From positions 124,001 through 188,000 of the forward strand of contig RSEE01000023.1 of assembly GCA_003971905.1 (NCBI GenBank): DNA of 64,000 bases. Direction: 5' to 3'. The translations under genes and the position numbers were made by a program. The notes under the pieces are model-generated. The model worked only from the letters and a program-made list of their open reading frames with translations. It searched no databases and had not been told where the DNA came from. Positions 33,542 through 44,167 of the stretch are shown piece by piece. How positions within the stretch are numbered: position 1 is the stretch's first letter; each line of letters begins with the position of its first letter. The DNA is from Moniliella sp. 'wahieum' (taxonomy: Eukaryota; Basidiomycota; Moniliellomycetes; Moniliellales; Moniliellaceae).

Positions 33542-34700
33542 TTGTCAACGGAAAATGTATGCTGCCGACGTCGAACGTCTCCGAACAACGGCCCTGCCAT
33601 TTTGTCAACGGTTTCACGACTTCACTGTTCCAAACGGTCTGAACGAAGAGATCAACCACATTCGATCTCGGTGCACAACACTCTTCATTGGGCTGACAAC
33701 ATGTGGAGATACGGCAATTGGCAGGCGATATGGACCGCCCCGGCAGAATGGGAACAGGGATGGTTGGGCCGCCATATCCGTTCGTTTACCAAACCGTATC
33801 CTGTCCTTGCTAACGAGGCGAGCAGGAGGAACCAGGATAACTTGGTTGGCATTCGCATGGATTCCATGCTCCCCCAAGCTATGACCACACTTTCGGTTGG
33901 GTTGAATCACAAACGAGAAGCTATTATTGATGGGCTCGATGGTGCAAGGGGGGATGCGGCGTTGCTGTGCTCGTTCAACATTGACCCTACCGCCCATTTA
34001 TCGATCTGGGCAGTAGCCGAGTGGGGGCCAAAAATGAGAACAGGCAACGTGTTCGAGGGCAACAGGGTCAGAATGCCTCGTCCCGTCTAGGACACTGTGT
34101 GCAACTACTCACAACAAATGCAGGCATTGTATAGCAATTGGCGCACGATGGGCACTTTTTCATGTTGATTGACTACTACATTGGGGTGGAGACCGATGAA
34201 GCGGGCTCCGAATACTACATTGTTGGTAGAACTCATCCGATTGATGCTGAAGGTAATGCGTCTCTACCACGCGATGAACAAGGCTTTCACAGAGCGACGT
34301 TCGCATCAGTAAACAACATTGTCGTCCCACTTGCCGACATTGGGTGGGTCATGGGACACATACCCTTGAGAAGGAAGTTCTGAGTTCGGATGCATTAGCA
34401 CGAATTGCAGCGGATGACGACGTTTCTGACGAGGAGGTTTGGATTTACCCTCACCCATTGGGTGCCGAACTTGGTGTCTGACAAAAAACACTATAAGTGT
34501 TGCGTGTGCCAAGGTACATTTTATTCCCGAGGAAAAGAGAAGGGAAAACAATATGCGTGCTGCCTTTGTTGGGTACTGTTTTGTTGGTGAAACGAAACGG
34601 AAATCAAATGGAGATCGGCATCAGAAATGCACAGTGGAACTGGAAGCTATCAAGCACTGGGATCGATCGAAGACGAAGGCTCACGAGCAGAAGCTGTTGG
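33542..34700 (+). pseudogene. Fragmented protein-coding remnant inside the transposon
   Basis: Four successive plus-strand pieces look protein-like but fall in different frames with stops between them. 33542-34090 is Trp-rich (MWRYGNWQAIWTAPAEWEQG). 34138-34383 has HFFMLIDYYIGVETDEAGSE and NNIVVPLADIGWVMGHIPL. 34405-34590 has YKCCVCQGTFYSRGKEKGKQ then YACCLCWVLFC, two Cys pairs resembling a zinc ribbon. 34590-34705 is Lys/Glu/Arg-rich. A C-terminal Cys-pair module after a beta-rich segment would suit a transposase tail, but I cannot match it to a family. Since other genes here also carry frame changes, this may be an intact gene seen through sequence errors. Confidence 0.35.
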
Positions 34701-34936
34701 CATAGGTGCAAAAGAGACACGCAGAAGACTGCTATTGTAGGTGTATAAGGTGCTAAGCGCTCTTAGCCTTGAAAAGGATTGAGTGAGAGTGCTGCTGCCC
34801 TTTTGCACTCTACCATTTTTTCTCCAAGCCCAACGCCGGGCTAACGATTCTTCTTCCGAGTGTGCTCCCAAGTCGCACGCTCGCAAGTGTCAGTGTTGGC
34901 GAAGGGGGAACGGTGGCTAAGGTGGCGAAGGTTCCA

Positions 34937-35239
34937 CGGTGGCTACGGTGGCGACCAAGCACCAGCTGGGGCTTCGCGTCGGCCCGGTGGTCTCCTTGTG
35001 GGTGATAAAATCCTCCAGCGTGGAACGGTGGGCCGGTGGCTACGGTGGCGAGCAAGCACCAAGCACCAAGCTGGGGCGAAGCCCCAGCTGGCCGGGCCGT
35101 AGGCCCGGTGGTCTTCTAGTGAAATTTCATTACTTGATTGCCAGGTCGAAATTTTTGCACGCTCGCAAGTGTTGCTCTTTCTCAACATTTCATTGCAGTA
35201 ATGAAATTTGATTACCGATTGCCAGGTCGAGATTTTTGA
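34937..35239. repeat. Direct repeats and strong hairpins near the right end
   Basis: CGGTGGCTACGGTGGCGA, followed by AAGCACC, an AGCTGGGGC block and GGCCCGGTGGTCT, occurs at 34937-34994 and again, expanded, at 35034-35114. The second copy holds a perfect 9-bp hairpin with GAA loop (35069-35089). A second pair, GATTGCCAGGTCGAAATTTTT and its relative, lies at 35121-35157 and 35203-35239. ACGCTCGCAAGTGT also occurs twice. Confidence 0.75.
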
Positions 35240-35460
35240 GCCTGACTCTTTCCTTGAATTTCTAGCCGCCTCGCAAAACCCACCACGGAACACTCCGACA
35301 TACCGCGACATGGCACGACATGTCGCGGACTACCACCACATGTCGCGGAATACCACGGAACACCACAACATACCACGGAACGAAAAAAAGATCAAGACCC
35401 GATGGCCACGAAATGACACGGATTCACCACGACATACACGACATACCACGACATACTACG

Positions 35461-35519
35461 GAATACCACGGAAGGGGTACGGAATTACCGCGGAATACCT
35501 GGAGCCTCGGCTCAGTGAG
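35461..35519 (-). repeat. Right terminal inverted repeat
   Basis: It ends CTCAGTGAG at 35519. Reverse-complemented, it matches 30552-30610 with three mismatches. ACCACGGAATAC-type repeats lie just inside (35280-35475). Confidence 0.85.
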
Positions 35520-35526
35520 GATCATG
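35520..35526. repeat. Right target-site duplication GATCATG
   Basis: It directly follows the right inverted terminus and is identical to 30545-30551. Confidence 0.75.
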
Positions 35527-35888
35527 TTCTCTGGATATACGGGGCCATCAAAATAGTGTAAAAGAGCCCTGCATAGTAGTAAGTCCATCTAATCCACGGC
35601 ACAACAACTGTAACAGAGAAAAAGGAGTAGCCTGATCTGTGGCTGTTTCCACTACTAAGATCATGTTCTCTGCATATACTCGGGACCATCGAAAATAGTG
35701 TAAAAGAGCCCTGCATACTAGTATACAAGTGAGCCAATAGGTTCAACTTCATCAACCACATCAAGATGCATTGTATTATTATCGTGGTTCTCAAAGCTAA
35801 TGACCGTGCATGCCTCAGTGCGGACTGGTATATACAGAGTAACTACAATCCCAGTGTGGCGTCCTTCTTTCTCGTCCGACCTCGACAA
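35527..35888. other. Spacer between transposon and transporter 3' end
   Basis: It contains two similar 45-bp pieces, GATCATGTTCTCTGGATATAC.. (35520-35577) and GATCATGTTCTCTGCATATAC.. (35659-35718). Both run on to AAATAGTGTAAAAGAGCCCTGCATA, a direct repeat about 139 bp apart. No gene seen. Confidence 0.6.
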
Positions 35889-37961
35889 TCACAAAGAGGC
35901 GGAGAGGAGAAATACTTGTTCAATGGACAAATCGGAAGTCCAGACGCTCGTTGCCCTGTCCTCTGGGTCTTGATTAGTGCGCCTTGTCGGTGGCCGACAT
36001 GCGGCCCCAGACCTTGTCCCTCTTCTTGTTGAGCAAGCGTAGAAGAGCTTCGTGCCGCCATAGAGGAAGAAGTTGATGGTGCAGACTGCCAACAAGCCGG
36101 CATTGGCGTGCCGGTAGCCATCTTCTCATCCGAGGGGCGGTACACTTGACTCCCGATGATGGACGTGATCTGGACAGAGATGTTGTACAAGCTGGTGGCC
36201 ACCGTGCGTGTGGCTACATCACCAGAGTTGGCGCTGACCCAGGACGCTTGGATCGCATGCACATACGGTGCCGACAGCGCCGTGGTCACCACCGCATAGT
36301 ACTTCCATGCGTATCTTTTGTCCCCAGTCGCTCCCGACGGCATGGCCAAGAGCGCCACCAGGCACGGCCACGCCCACATATCCTCTGTCATGCACAGCAG
36401 GGTTCGTTGATTGAACTGTTCCGCCAGGATGGCGACCGTCAAGCCAGTAAAGACCTGGACAAGGTTGTTGACGCTAGACAAGGTCTGGGTGACAACCGTA
36501 GAGAAGCCCAACTTCTTCAGGTTGATGGTCAAATACGCGTTGATGGGTGAGGTGGGAAGGCCAAAACTGACCCCGATCACATACATGGGCCACATGCGGT
36601 AGTTGCTGACGGCGCGCCACAAGCTCTTGCGGTCCAAGCCTTGTCGGTTGTGCATCGACGACTTTTGCGGCTCATCGCGCAGGATGCGCGCAACGGCAAT
36701 CTTAGCTTCCCGGTCGTTCAGGAACCCGTACGACTTGCCCGGACGAGCAGTTTGAGAGGGGGAGGCAGGCATCACGTAAAACGCCACAAACGAGACCAAG
36801 ATGGTCAGGAGCCCCCCGAGCAAAAAGACCCAGTAGGGTGCCGGGTAGCCGGGCACCGACTTGATTTGCAAAAAGCCCAGATTGATGTAGTTGGCCAAGA
36901 ACAAAGTAAAGTTGAGAACACACCAAAAGAGACCAAGCCGGGTAGTAAGTTCCGAGCCACGGTAGAAGAAACTGAGCAGCAGCACTTGAAAAGCGAGAGA
37001 AGCACAGGTTAGGGCGATGTAGACATGGTTATTGTCAACGGGGGCAGGTTTAGAGACGTACAAATGTCAGGGATGAAGGAACCTTGGCACAATCCCAACG
37101 CGGCACGCAAAACAAAGAAACTCTTTCGACCTTTGATGAAGAACTGGCAGGCCGTTACTACGCCCCAGGCAAACATTTGGAAGGGGATAAAGCGATCGGG
37201 GCCGACACGCTTCGACAACAGCTGTCCGGGCAACTCGGCGCTCAAGAAAGCCAGGTAAAAGATGGTTTGGCCGTTGTTGAAGTCTTTCTTGGAGAGATTG
37301 CTGTGTTCGAGAAATCCAGCCGAATTGGCACTGGAAATATTGGAACGGTCTGAAGAAGCCGCGAGTTAGGCAACTGGTTTCGTACACGACAAGGGATGGT
37401 GCACTTACCGAGATTGAGCAGGGCAAAAAAGAGAGCACACCATGCAAAGACGTTCAAATCAATCTTGCGAATCACTTGGGCCTCTTCCCTCCAGGTCCAG
37501 CGAAGGCTTGGGTCCCAGTTCTTCTTGTTCCCCAACTGTCAGGAGGTTCATACACAGAGCATAGCTCCGGAATGTCAAACACACTCGGTTGGGTGGCAGT
37601 GCTGTCCAAGTCCCGGGGTGCCGGGCGGTTTTTGCGAGGTCGGAGATAGTCCAAGATCTTGCTCGCCACAGGCGGGTCTGGCGACAAGGTGGGATCGATT
37701 TTGAGAAGTTCTTGCGCCTCTGCTTCGGTCAGACCACCCACCCGTGTCGTTGTCACCACCTCATTAACTCCTTCTGAGAGGGAGGGAGAGAGAAGCGCCG
37801 TCGGAGTAGGCATCGGTGCCTTTGGTCGAGATGGCATCCTTGTTAATGATGCTCTCCTGGTCGAAGTCCTCCCTTTGCGTATGACCTAGCTGAGGCGTGA
37901 TGTCCTCCGACTCGGCTGGGTTGACGTCGCGGACGTCGATGGTGGCCTTACCCCCAGACAT
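35889..37961 (-). CDS. MFS transporter, Dal5/ACS (allantoate permease-like) type
   Basis: Plasma-membrane major facilitator of the anion:cation symporter group, which moves small organic anions such as allantoate, pantothenate or nicotinate; substrate not predictable. After a hydrophilic N terminus (MSGGKATIDVRDV), RKIDLNVFAWCALFFALLNL is TM1 and leads into DRSNISSANSAGF across intron 37350-37408. LGLCQGSFIPD lies before intron 36985-37061. LLLLSFFYRGSELTTRLGLF and the TMs to YWVFLLGGLL follow, then YVIGVSFGLPTSPINAYLTI and the C-terminal TMs. The tail LYGGTKLFYA leads to a stop at 35889-35891. Length is about 630 residues. Frame changes are needed near 37830, 37520 and 36120. A TATA-like GTATATAA (38069-38076) lies about 110 bp upstream of the ATG at 37961. 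Confidence 0.85.
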
Positions 37962-38068
37962 GATGAAGTATGAGGAGTAAACCTTAAGAGTGGGGGTGGG
38001 TTGAGTGCGAGAAAAGGGGGGTGTGGAAGCGTTGGAAGTGATGGAAAAGGAGCTTGCTCCGCCGTAGG

Positions 38069-38076
38069 TTATATAC
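38069..38076 (-). promoter_or_regulatory. TATA box of the Dal5-type transporter gene
   Basis: Reads GTATATAA on the minus strand, about 110 bp before the ATG at 37961. Confidence 0.45.
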
Positions 38077-39651
38077 AGCAGAATTTACAGGAGAGAGCAG
38101 CTGTATCCTTTTGCGTCAAGCTCGCCATTGAACCGTGTGGCGAGCGCTACGGGCGCGACTTGTCCTGCGTCCTCTCAGTGTGACCGTTTTCAGATGCGGC
38201 TGAGCTCTTCGGTGCCTGGATGGTGTAGGAGATAGAGTTGCGGACCTAACTCGTTGCCTCTACCTGGTACCAACACCCATATTGGTGCCAGGTAACGTGC
38301 AGTCCCGGACATTTTTTGGGGCTTTTCCTCCAAAAGTCGCTTTGTATCATAAGGCTGCTGTGCTCATGGTGCTCCCCACAGCACCCTGGGGCAGGCAGCA
38401 AGAGCGCCTCAGGGGGTAACCAAAAACACGTAAGGGAAAACTGAACAACGACGGCAACAGATGACTGCCATTACCGCTTAACCACTATTCCACTGTTGCA
38501 TGTTACACTGTTATCGACAGCAACAGGACCACACACGCACGCCATCTGTACACGATACATGGAATACAGCGGTAGCTCCGGTAGCTGTGTGGTGCTTGGC
38601 CAATTTTTATCTCGTTCCCCACAGCAGGACTTGTTCCGGACGCACGCCGTCTCGTATTTCCGCCTGATGGGCCCTTTGGGCTGGCCCATCGGGAGGCTTC
38701 ACTTGACTGATCTAGCCCCACCACTGCTGGGTCATCCATCTCACCGGTCTCCCTGCTCAGGATGACGATCTTTGCGACCTCCCTCCCAGCGGGAGAGCAC
38801 GCTAGCGAGCAGGTGCAATCATTAATCAACGCGCTCACGGTGAGCACTACGCCAGACTGCGCTCGAGGGGAGTGTCCTTGGTGCCGGTGATCGCACAATC
38901 GGTGCGCATGATGCATTGCAAACGTTTGGCGCTTAATGTTTAACCGCGGTGTCCGTCATCGGTTTCCATCAGGCAGTTGCTCAGTACTGCCGCGCTCGAT
39001 GCGCCGCTCTGGCTTGTGGTGGCGAATGTGCTGGCCACCTTGCTTGTGGGCGCGAGCAGGGGCCCAATGTGCCCCCTGAAGCTGGGAAGCGTCAGCGCTC
39101 AGCCTCAGCGCAGGGCGCCATGTGGGGGGTGCGTGCTTCCCCCAGACGATTCAACCGCACAGCAGAGACGACGCCGCAGACAAAGGAGCACGACATCGCG
39201 TCTGGGTTCTGGGCAATGCGTACGCTGCTTGTTTCAACATTTCATCCTCCTCTCCGTCTCCCGGCCGCACCAGTGCCACCTACCCTGCCGCCCCACACGA
39301 GCGAGTTGCTCAAACAGCGTACCCGAATTAAACGCCTCCGCCGGCGCCACCGCCTTGCCCAAGACGCAATTTCCTCCGGGCGAACGTTGAAGCTTGAAGC
39401 TTGAAGCAGCAAGAATGGCCAATGTCCGGATGGCCGCAATCCTCTCTTGAAGCTTGACTTCATCCGAAGACAGGCATGGACGCGTGAGTGACGCGAGACG
39501 CATGACGCGGCGCTAGTCGTGATAGTCGTGGCGTTACTCTGTGCGCGTTTTACGGCCAGCTAGAGCTACAGAGCAGCCTGCAGACGACCCCATATAGTTT
39601 CGGTCTGCCACCCGGAACTCATCACTCTCCAATCTCTAGTCTGCAGGGCTC

Positions 39652-39680
39652 TGGTAACCGGTTACCGGTAACCGGTAACC
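39652..39680. repeat. GGTAACCGGTTACC palindrome cluster
   Basis: Overlapping GGTAACC / GGTTACC words form a nearly self-complementary 29-bp block. Confidence 0.85.
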
Positions 39681-39966
39681 ATCCTTCTGTTCTGGGTGAC
39701 CAGGAGCGACATCATGCATCCCAGTTCATCAATATGAATGTGTGGAGTAGGAGGGTAAAGGCGTGGAATAAAAAGTTAGGTTGGTGTGAAAAACGAGAAA
39801 CATACATATGGGACGAGGCTGGCTCCAGTTCTCCATCTCAACTTCATCGAGATGGACTTGATCGACTTGATCGATCATCGGCACCACCGCCAGACCTGAT
39901 AGATATCAAGCATGGGCCCTTGACAAGCGCGCGCATGCAGCATAGGCCTTTCACACGGAGGGGTCA

Positions 39967-42900
39967 TTAGCGATCCACAATCTGGAACGAAATGGTGGCA
40001 AAGGTAATATCTTCGTTGGTTGCGTGTCGAAGGGTGTAGCGTAGCGGCATTTCCTAAAAGCACAGTAAAAGGTCAGCAATCGCACCCTTCACCCCAACCG
40101 AACAAGAGGCACGCACCGTGAACCAACGCTGGATGTTGAGCCGCACAGGGCCAATGTGGAGGTCAAATGTGTTCATATCAAACATGTTGGTAAAGAAAGT
40201 GGTGCAATAAACAATGTCTGGATCGAATGTGTCAGTGACCGCTCTTTCCCTCTCCCCTCTCCTCCTCTCCCTCCCCCAGCTGTGCCTGTCTAAGGAACGT
40301 ACCAGGGTCAAAAACCAAGTTCTCTCGATGCTTGGCATCGGAAAAATACTTGCGCCGGTGCGCTGTAGTCATGGATTTGGACAGCTTGATAAACGCATTG
40401 TCCTCCATCACATCCGTGCCAGGCTGGGCAAACCGCCACGGGCCCAGCACGCCATCCAACCGGGATATGTAGGGCGCAGTCCCTACGGACAGGGAAGTAG
40501 CCTGGCTTGTCGCTCGGGGCAGCGTTGGGGTGTCGTCCCCGTCGTTTGGTCCACTACTGGAGCTGGCCGGGCGGAGGGAGCTGGCGGTCGTGCCAGTCAG
40601 AGGGCGCTCGAGCGATGCAGCTGCAGCTTCAGATGCTGCTGCTGCTTCCAGTACATCGAGGTCCGGTACTTGGGGCAGGGGTGTTGCTGTTGCGTCCAGC
40701 AACGGCAAGCGTGTCGGCTGTGGTAAAGTCAGTGGGGCGGAGCCCATCGCCAGCGGTTTCGGCTTGCATTTCGGCCACCAGCTCCTGCGAGCGGGCTCAA
40801 GGATGGATACCGTGTCGTCTGCATTTCATCGGAAGGGACAGACAGCTCGAGCGGCCGCTCCGCACTGCTGATGGGACTGATCGTGGATCCAGAGTGCGAG
40901 GGGGGATGGGGGGTAAGTGACTTGGTTGGGTCGGGTACTGAGGGCACTGCAGGTGCCAGTGCGTTCGCCCCCACTGTCCCCATAGCAATTGCCGCATCCC
41001 CTGTCTGGGCCCGATCTTTGGTCCCGAGCAGCACCACCTCTGACGCCTCGTCGTCCAAGTCATCCCCACCGAACGAGAGGGGCACCGGGGTGCCCATATG
41101 GGGCTTGGGGCGCACCAGCGCCGGCGACTTAACAGACGCTACCCCCTTATTTAAAGCCTTCACCGGGCTAGCTTGGTCGAATCGAGCGCAGCAGCACCTT
41201 GTGCCTTTCCCGCCGAGACCGAGGGTTCGCTGGCACCCCCATCCCGAAGCGAGCCTACCGCGCTCGAGGTGCGGAAGTGGTGCATATGTTCATCCCTCGC
41301 AAACGAAGTAGTGGGAGCAGCCGTACTGCTGCGCTTGCCTGCACGGCTAAGGGGCCGCAGCGCTGATAACCCAAACTTGTGATGGTGAGCTGGACTGGCA
41401 GGGGTCGCTTGGCCGTCCTCAAACGGCATGGAAGAATGTATGGTCGATAGCTCGTCCAGGCTCGGACGCTTATTGTCATCTCCGAGACTGAGTCGAGTCA
41501 GTGCGCTCAACGGCGTACCCACGCGAGAAAGACGAAGAGAACGGCGTTTCTTAATCTTGACCTCACCAGGCTGCTCCGGTTTGTCAATCTTATGGAGAGA
41601 CTGCACCTTGCGATGGTGATGGTCATGATGTTTGCCCGAATGCGGCAGCTTGATGCTCAACTTGGGGAGGAGGGCGTGGTGGTGGTGCGTGTGTGGCCCT
41701 CCCGGGGTTACGGTCGATGGTTGGCCCCCTGGACTGCCCACTTGTGGCGCCGACGCGGCATGGTGCAGCATCCGCCCTTCCGAGGGAACGGAACGACCTG
41801 CTTCGCCCAGAGGCGCGCGGTAGCCGAGGGAAGCGGGGCTACCACTGGACTCAACTCCGTCTCGTCAGGAATCACGCCCCAGGCGATCAGCGAGCCATCC
41901 CGTCCAGCTCCCGGCTGGCCGGGGGGGATTGGGGTCTCGTTGTCAGAGGGGATCGAGTGGAAATCATCATCGGATGAATCGCTCTCCTCGCCCGGAACGG
42001 TGCCCAGGCGCGAGGCACGAGGGGCGGTAGCCTGCTGGGTGCGCTGGCGCAAGGCGTGCAGCGTTCCCCCTGGAGTGACCGCGCGAGGTAGCAAGGGTGA
42101 ACTAGATCTGTGCTGTACTTGGACGGAGGTGGCGGCGTGCTTCCGCCCCTGCGCGGTTGAGAGGATGAGGCATCGTGGTGCCCAGGGCGCCAATCAGGCT
42201 TGCATTGATCGCATCCTCGTGAGCAATGGTGCCATGTTGCCGGCCGCCTGCTAGACAGCCTGGACTCATAGGCCGCGTGAGTGGGGTAGACGGGTAAGAG
42301 ACAGAGCCAGCAGGCGATGGGGTCTGCAGCTCCTCCTGTTCGGGGATTGTGGCTGTCGCAGCGCGAGACAGGTCAAGCGACCGATGCCGAATATGCTGAA
42401 TGGACTCGGCTGCGTTGTGGGCTTCCAAGAACGCACGCACACGGGTCTTGTTTGAACCCAAGGAAGCGCCAGTACTTGAGGGACTTGCGCTGCTCCTTAG
42501 GGGCGGAAGTGAGCATCCTTCCCAATAGCCCCTTCTTTTTTTGTGCCGCTCGTTCTTCTTCCAACTTGGCCATCGCCATGGGCGTCTCATCTAGCGTCTC
42601 AAGCGGTACAACATCCTCTGGGTCATCGATCATGAGGGAGCTGCCTGCAGCCCTGGCTGCATTGATTGCAGCGGCGTTGATCGCTGCACTATTGGCGGGT
42701 GTATCGCTGCGCAAAGGCGAGTCCGAGTGGCGGAGGACAACAACTGCATCATGGGCGCGCTCAGGTGAAGGCCAGGCACAGATGGTGTTCATACAGGCAC
42801 AGTAGGGACTCATGATGAACGGTCGGCCGCTGGGTGGGTGTTCTTCGTAGTACGTCGAGGGATCAATCATGCGGGCCACACGCATGCCGGCGTTGAAGGG

Positions 42901-43192
42901 CGCACGGGGAAAGTCGATCCAGCGATCAAAGTCAGTGCCAAAGATAATGTCGGAACCACGCCAGGGGTGGCGGAAGCGACCCTCGATCTGGATGGCGAAC
43001 TTGCGACTGCGGCCCTCAAAGTATTTGCGCCCGGGTTCGCCCTCGCGCGCCGGGCGCATCGAGGATGCGCACCAGCACGCGGCCGACAAAGTGCTCGGTC
43101 TCGATGTCGTGCGGGCGCTGGGCGTCGTTCAGCCGACACGGCTCCAGGTGGAAGCGGTCGGGACCAACCCAGACTTCGAGGTGGGGTGCCAT
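39967..43192 (-). CDS. DUF1769 family protein with large internal insertion
   Basis: Fungal family of unknown function. The N-terminal half-domain starts MAPHLEVWVGPDRFHLEP and has RKYFEGRSRKFAIQIEGRF (about 43030-42970), IIFGTDFDRWIDFPRAPFN and ARMIDPSTYYEE, then RPFIMSPYCACMNTICAW. The C-terminal half-domain has RRKYFSDAKHRENLVFDP (about 40360-40305), then IVYCTTFFTNMFDMNTFDLH and MPLRYTLRN, ending FQIVDR at 39967. Two introns fit: about 40220-40303 (DP to DIVYC) and about 40051-40117 (WFT to EMPLR). Between the halves lie roughly 700-800 residues rich in Ser, Pro, Ala, Asp and His, including a KLPHSGKHHDHHHRK basic tract near 41650. Frame changes near 43040, 42480, 42110, 41730, 41170 and 40780 make the linker reading approximate. 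It diverges from DAD3. Confidence 0.7.
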
Positions 43193-43688
43193 GATGGAGA
43201 GGGCAGGTGATGGTGGTGAAGGTGTGCGAAAAGAAGCAGTGCGTCATATCAGCCGATCCAACCAACCTACACCTGCCAAAATAGCTGCCCAGCAGCCATT
43301 CCACCCAATCCAGCCTGTGCAGGCCAGTGCTCGATCATCCATTGCGTCGGTATCATCCATGCTCGACGCCCGATCGCCGATTATGCAACCCGTCATATAT
43401 TCACTGCCATGGAGCGGCCAGAGGCCAGACGCTTCACTCTAAGCGTTAAGCTTCGCTTCACTCCCCCCGTGACGTGTGACATGGCACGCGTGACAGGCGA
43501 CAGTTGGCGCGCACCGTCACGTGCGGCACATTGGACTGGTTACGCGTTCCGGTCGGTCCCCCGGGTGACATAATTGGTCACGTGCCCAACAACCACCGCA
43601 GTCTCGCCCCACGCACGCGAAACCAACACTGCTGCCTTCGCGACGACACTGGCCGCCACCAGCCACAACCACACCCGTGCGTGCAGCT
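43193..43688. other. Divergent promoter region of DUF1769 gene and DAD3
   Basis: About 500 bp. A minus-strand TATA-like GAATATATG lies at 43395-43403. A GTGACGTGTGACATGG / CACGCGTGACAGGCGACAG cluster lies at 43470-43503. The part next to DAD3 stays open in one frame (from 43504), so a longer N terminus for Dad3 is possible. Confidence 0.4.
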
Positions 43689-44167
43689 ATGGCATCCTCG
43701 CTCGCGCTCGCTTCGCGCCCCCCGCGCTCGACACGCTGGCACCGTCGATTCATCTGCTGGGTCAGACAACCCGTACGCTGGCCACCGCCACTTGACCGAA
43801 GAGCAACAGACCCTCCTTTATGAGTACGCCCGCCTGGCTGCCACCCTCCAAAGCGTACGCCTCTTCCCGTGCTCACGCACGCACATCCCACGCGTTTCCA
43901 TGCCACTGCTAACATGTTTGCCCCAAGGTTTCCTCGCGCGCGACCGCCCTATCGGCGACGAACACCCACAGCGCACTTCTCTCGGAGCTGCGAATTCTGG
44001 AGCGGAAAATGGGCCTGGTGCTGACGCTGTTCAAGGCCAGTGTCTGGAGTGTCGTCACGGCCGATACGGACGCCATGGTTGAGGAGGGCATGGACCAGGA
44101 TCAGGGGGAGTACGCAGAAGGTGAGGGCCAGTATTACGACGCGGAGCACGGCTACACGTACGAGTAG
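43689..44167 (+). CDS. DASH complex subunit Dad3
   Basis: Dad3 is a small subunit of the fungal DASH/Dam1 ring that couples kinetochores to microtubules. The first helix reads NPYAGHRHLTEEQQTLLYEY followed by ARLAATLQS (about 43768-43854). Intron 43855-43927 (GTACGC, TGCTAAC branch, AAG end) joins it to ALLSELRILERKMGLVLTLF and KASVWSVV (about 43979-44050), the second conserved helix. An acidic tail ending EHGYTYE and a stop at 44165-44167 complete it. The ATG at 43689 gives a compact N terminus but needs one frame change in the CCCCCC tract near 43718; an upstream start in the helix frame is the alternative. About 130 residues, near family size. Confidence 0.85.

Larger units (their letters stand above)
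30552..35519. mobile_element. DNA transposon with 59-bp TIRs, family unassigned
   Basis: The 4968-bp element is bounded by inverted repeats (30552-30610 and 35461-35519) that match at 56 of 59 positions. A 7-bp direct duplication, GATCATG, sits immediately outside both ends. Subterminal 12-bp-period repeats lie inside the left end, and related ACCACGGAATAC-type repeats inside the right. The interior carries fragmentary protein-like sequence (33542-34700) without a catalytic motif I can name, several mini-repeats, a poly-G run (32010-32034) and hairpins. Known cut-and-paste families with 7-9 bp duplications include hAT, P, Merlin, MULE and KDZ; none is supported here by protein evidence. It could be non-autonomous. 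It lies between the carboxypeptidase and the Dal5-type transporter and disrupts neither. Confidence 0.75.
37962..39966. other. Intergenic region, no supported gene
   Basis: About 2 kb between the transporter promoter and the DUF1769 gene. A plus frame (38949-39404) is open with an Arg/Lys-rich end but no domain. It holds GCTCAGCCTCAGCG (about 39095), TTGAAGCTTGAAGCTTGAAG (39386-39406), a TGACGCG cluster (39480-39510) and a GGTAACC palindrome cluster (39652-39680). Confidence 0.5.

Noticed and set aside
34497-34590. piggyBac-type transposase C-terminal zinc domain
   Set aside because: The Cys-pair spacing is reminiscent, but piggyBac elements insert at TTAA, while this element is flanked by GATCATG.
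38949-39404. Plus-strand ORF of 151 codons with a basic end
   Set aside because: It includes palindromic repeat words seen in other spacers and lacks a domain, so chance opening is more likely.
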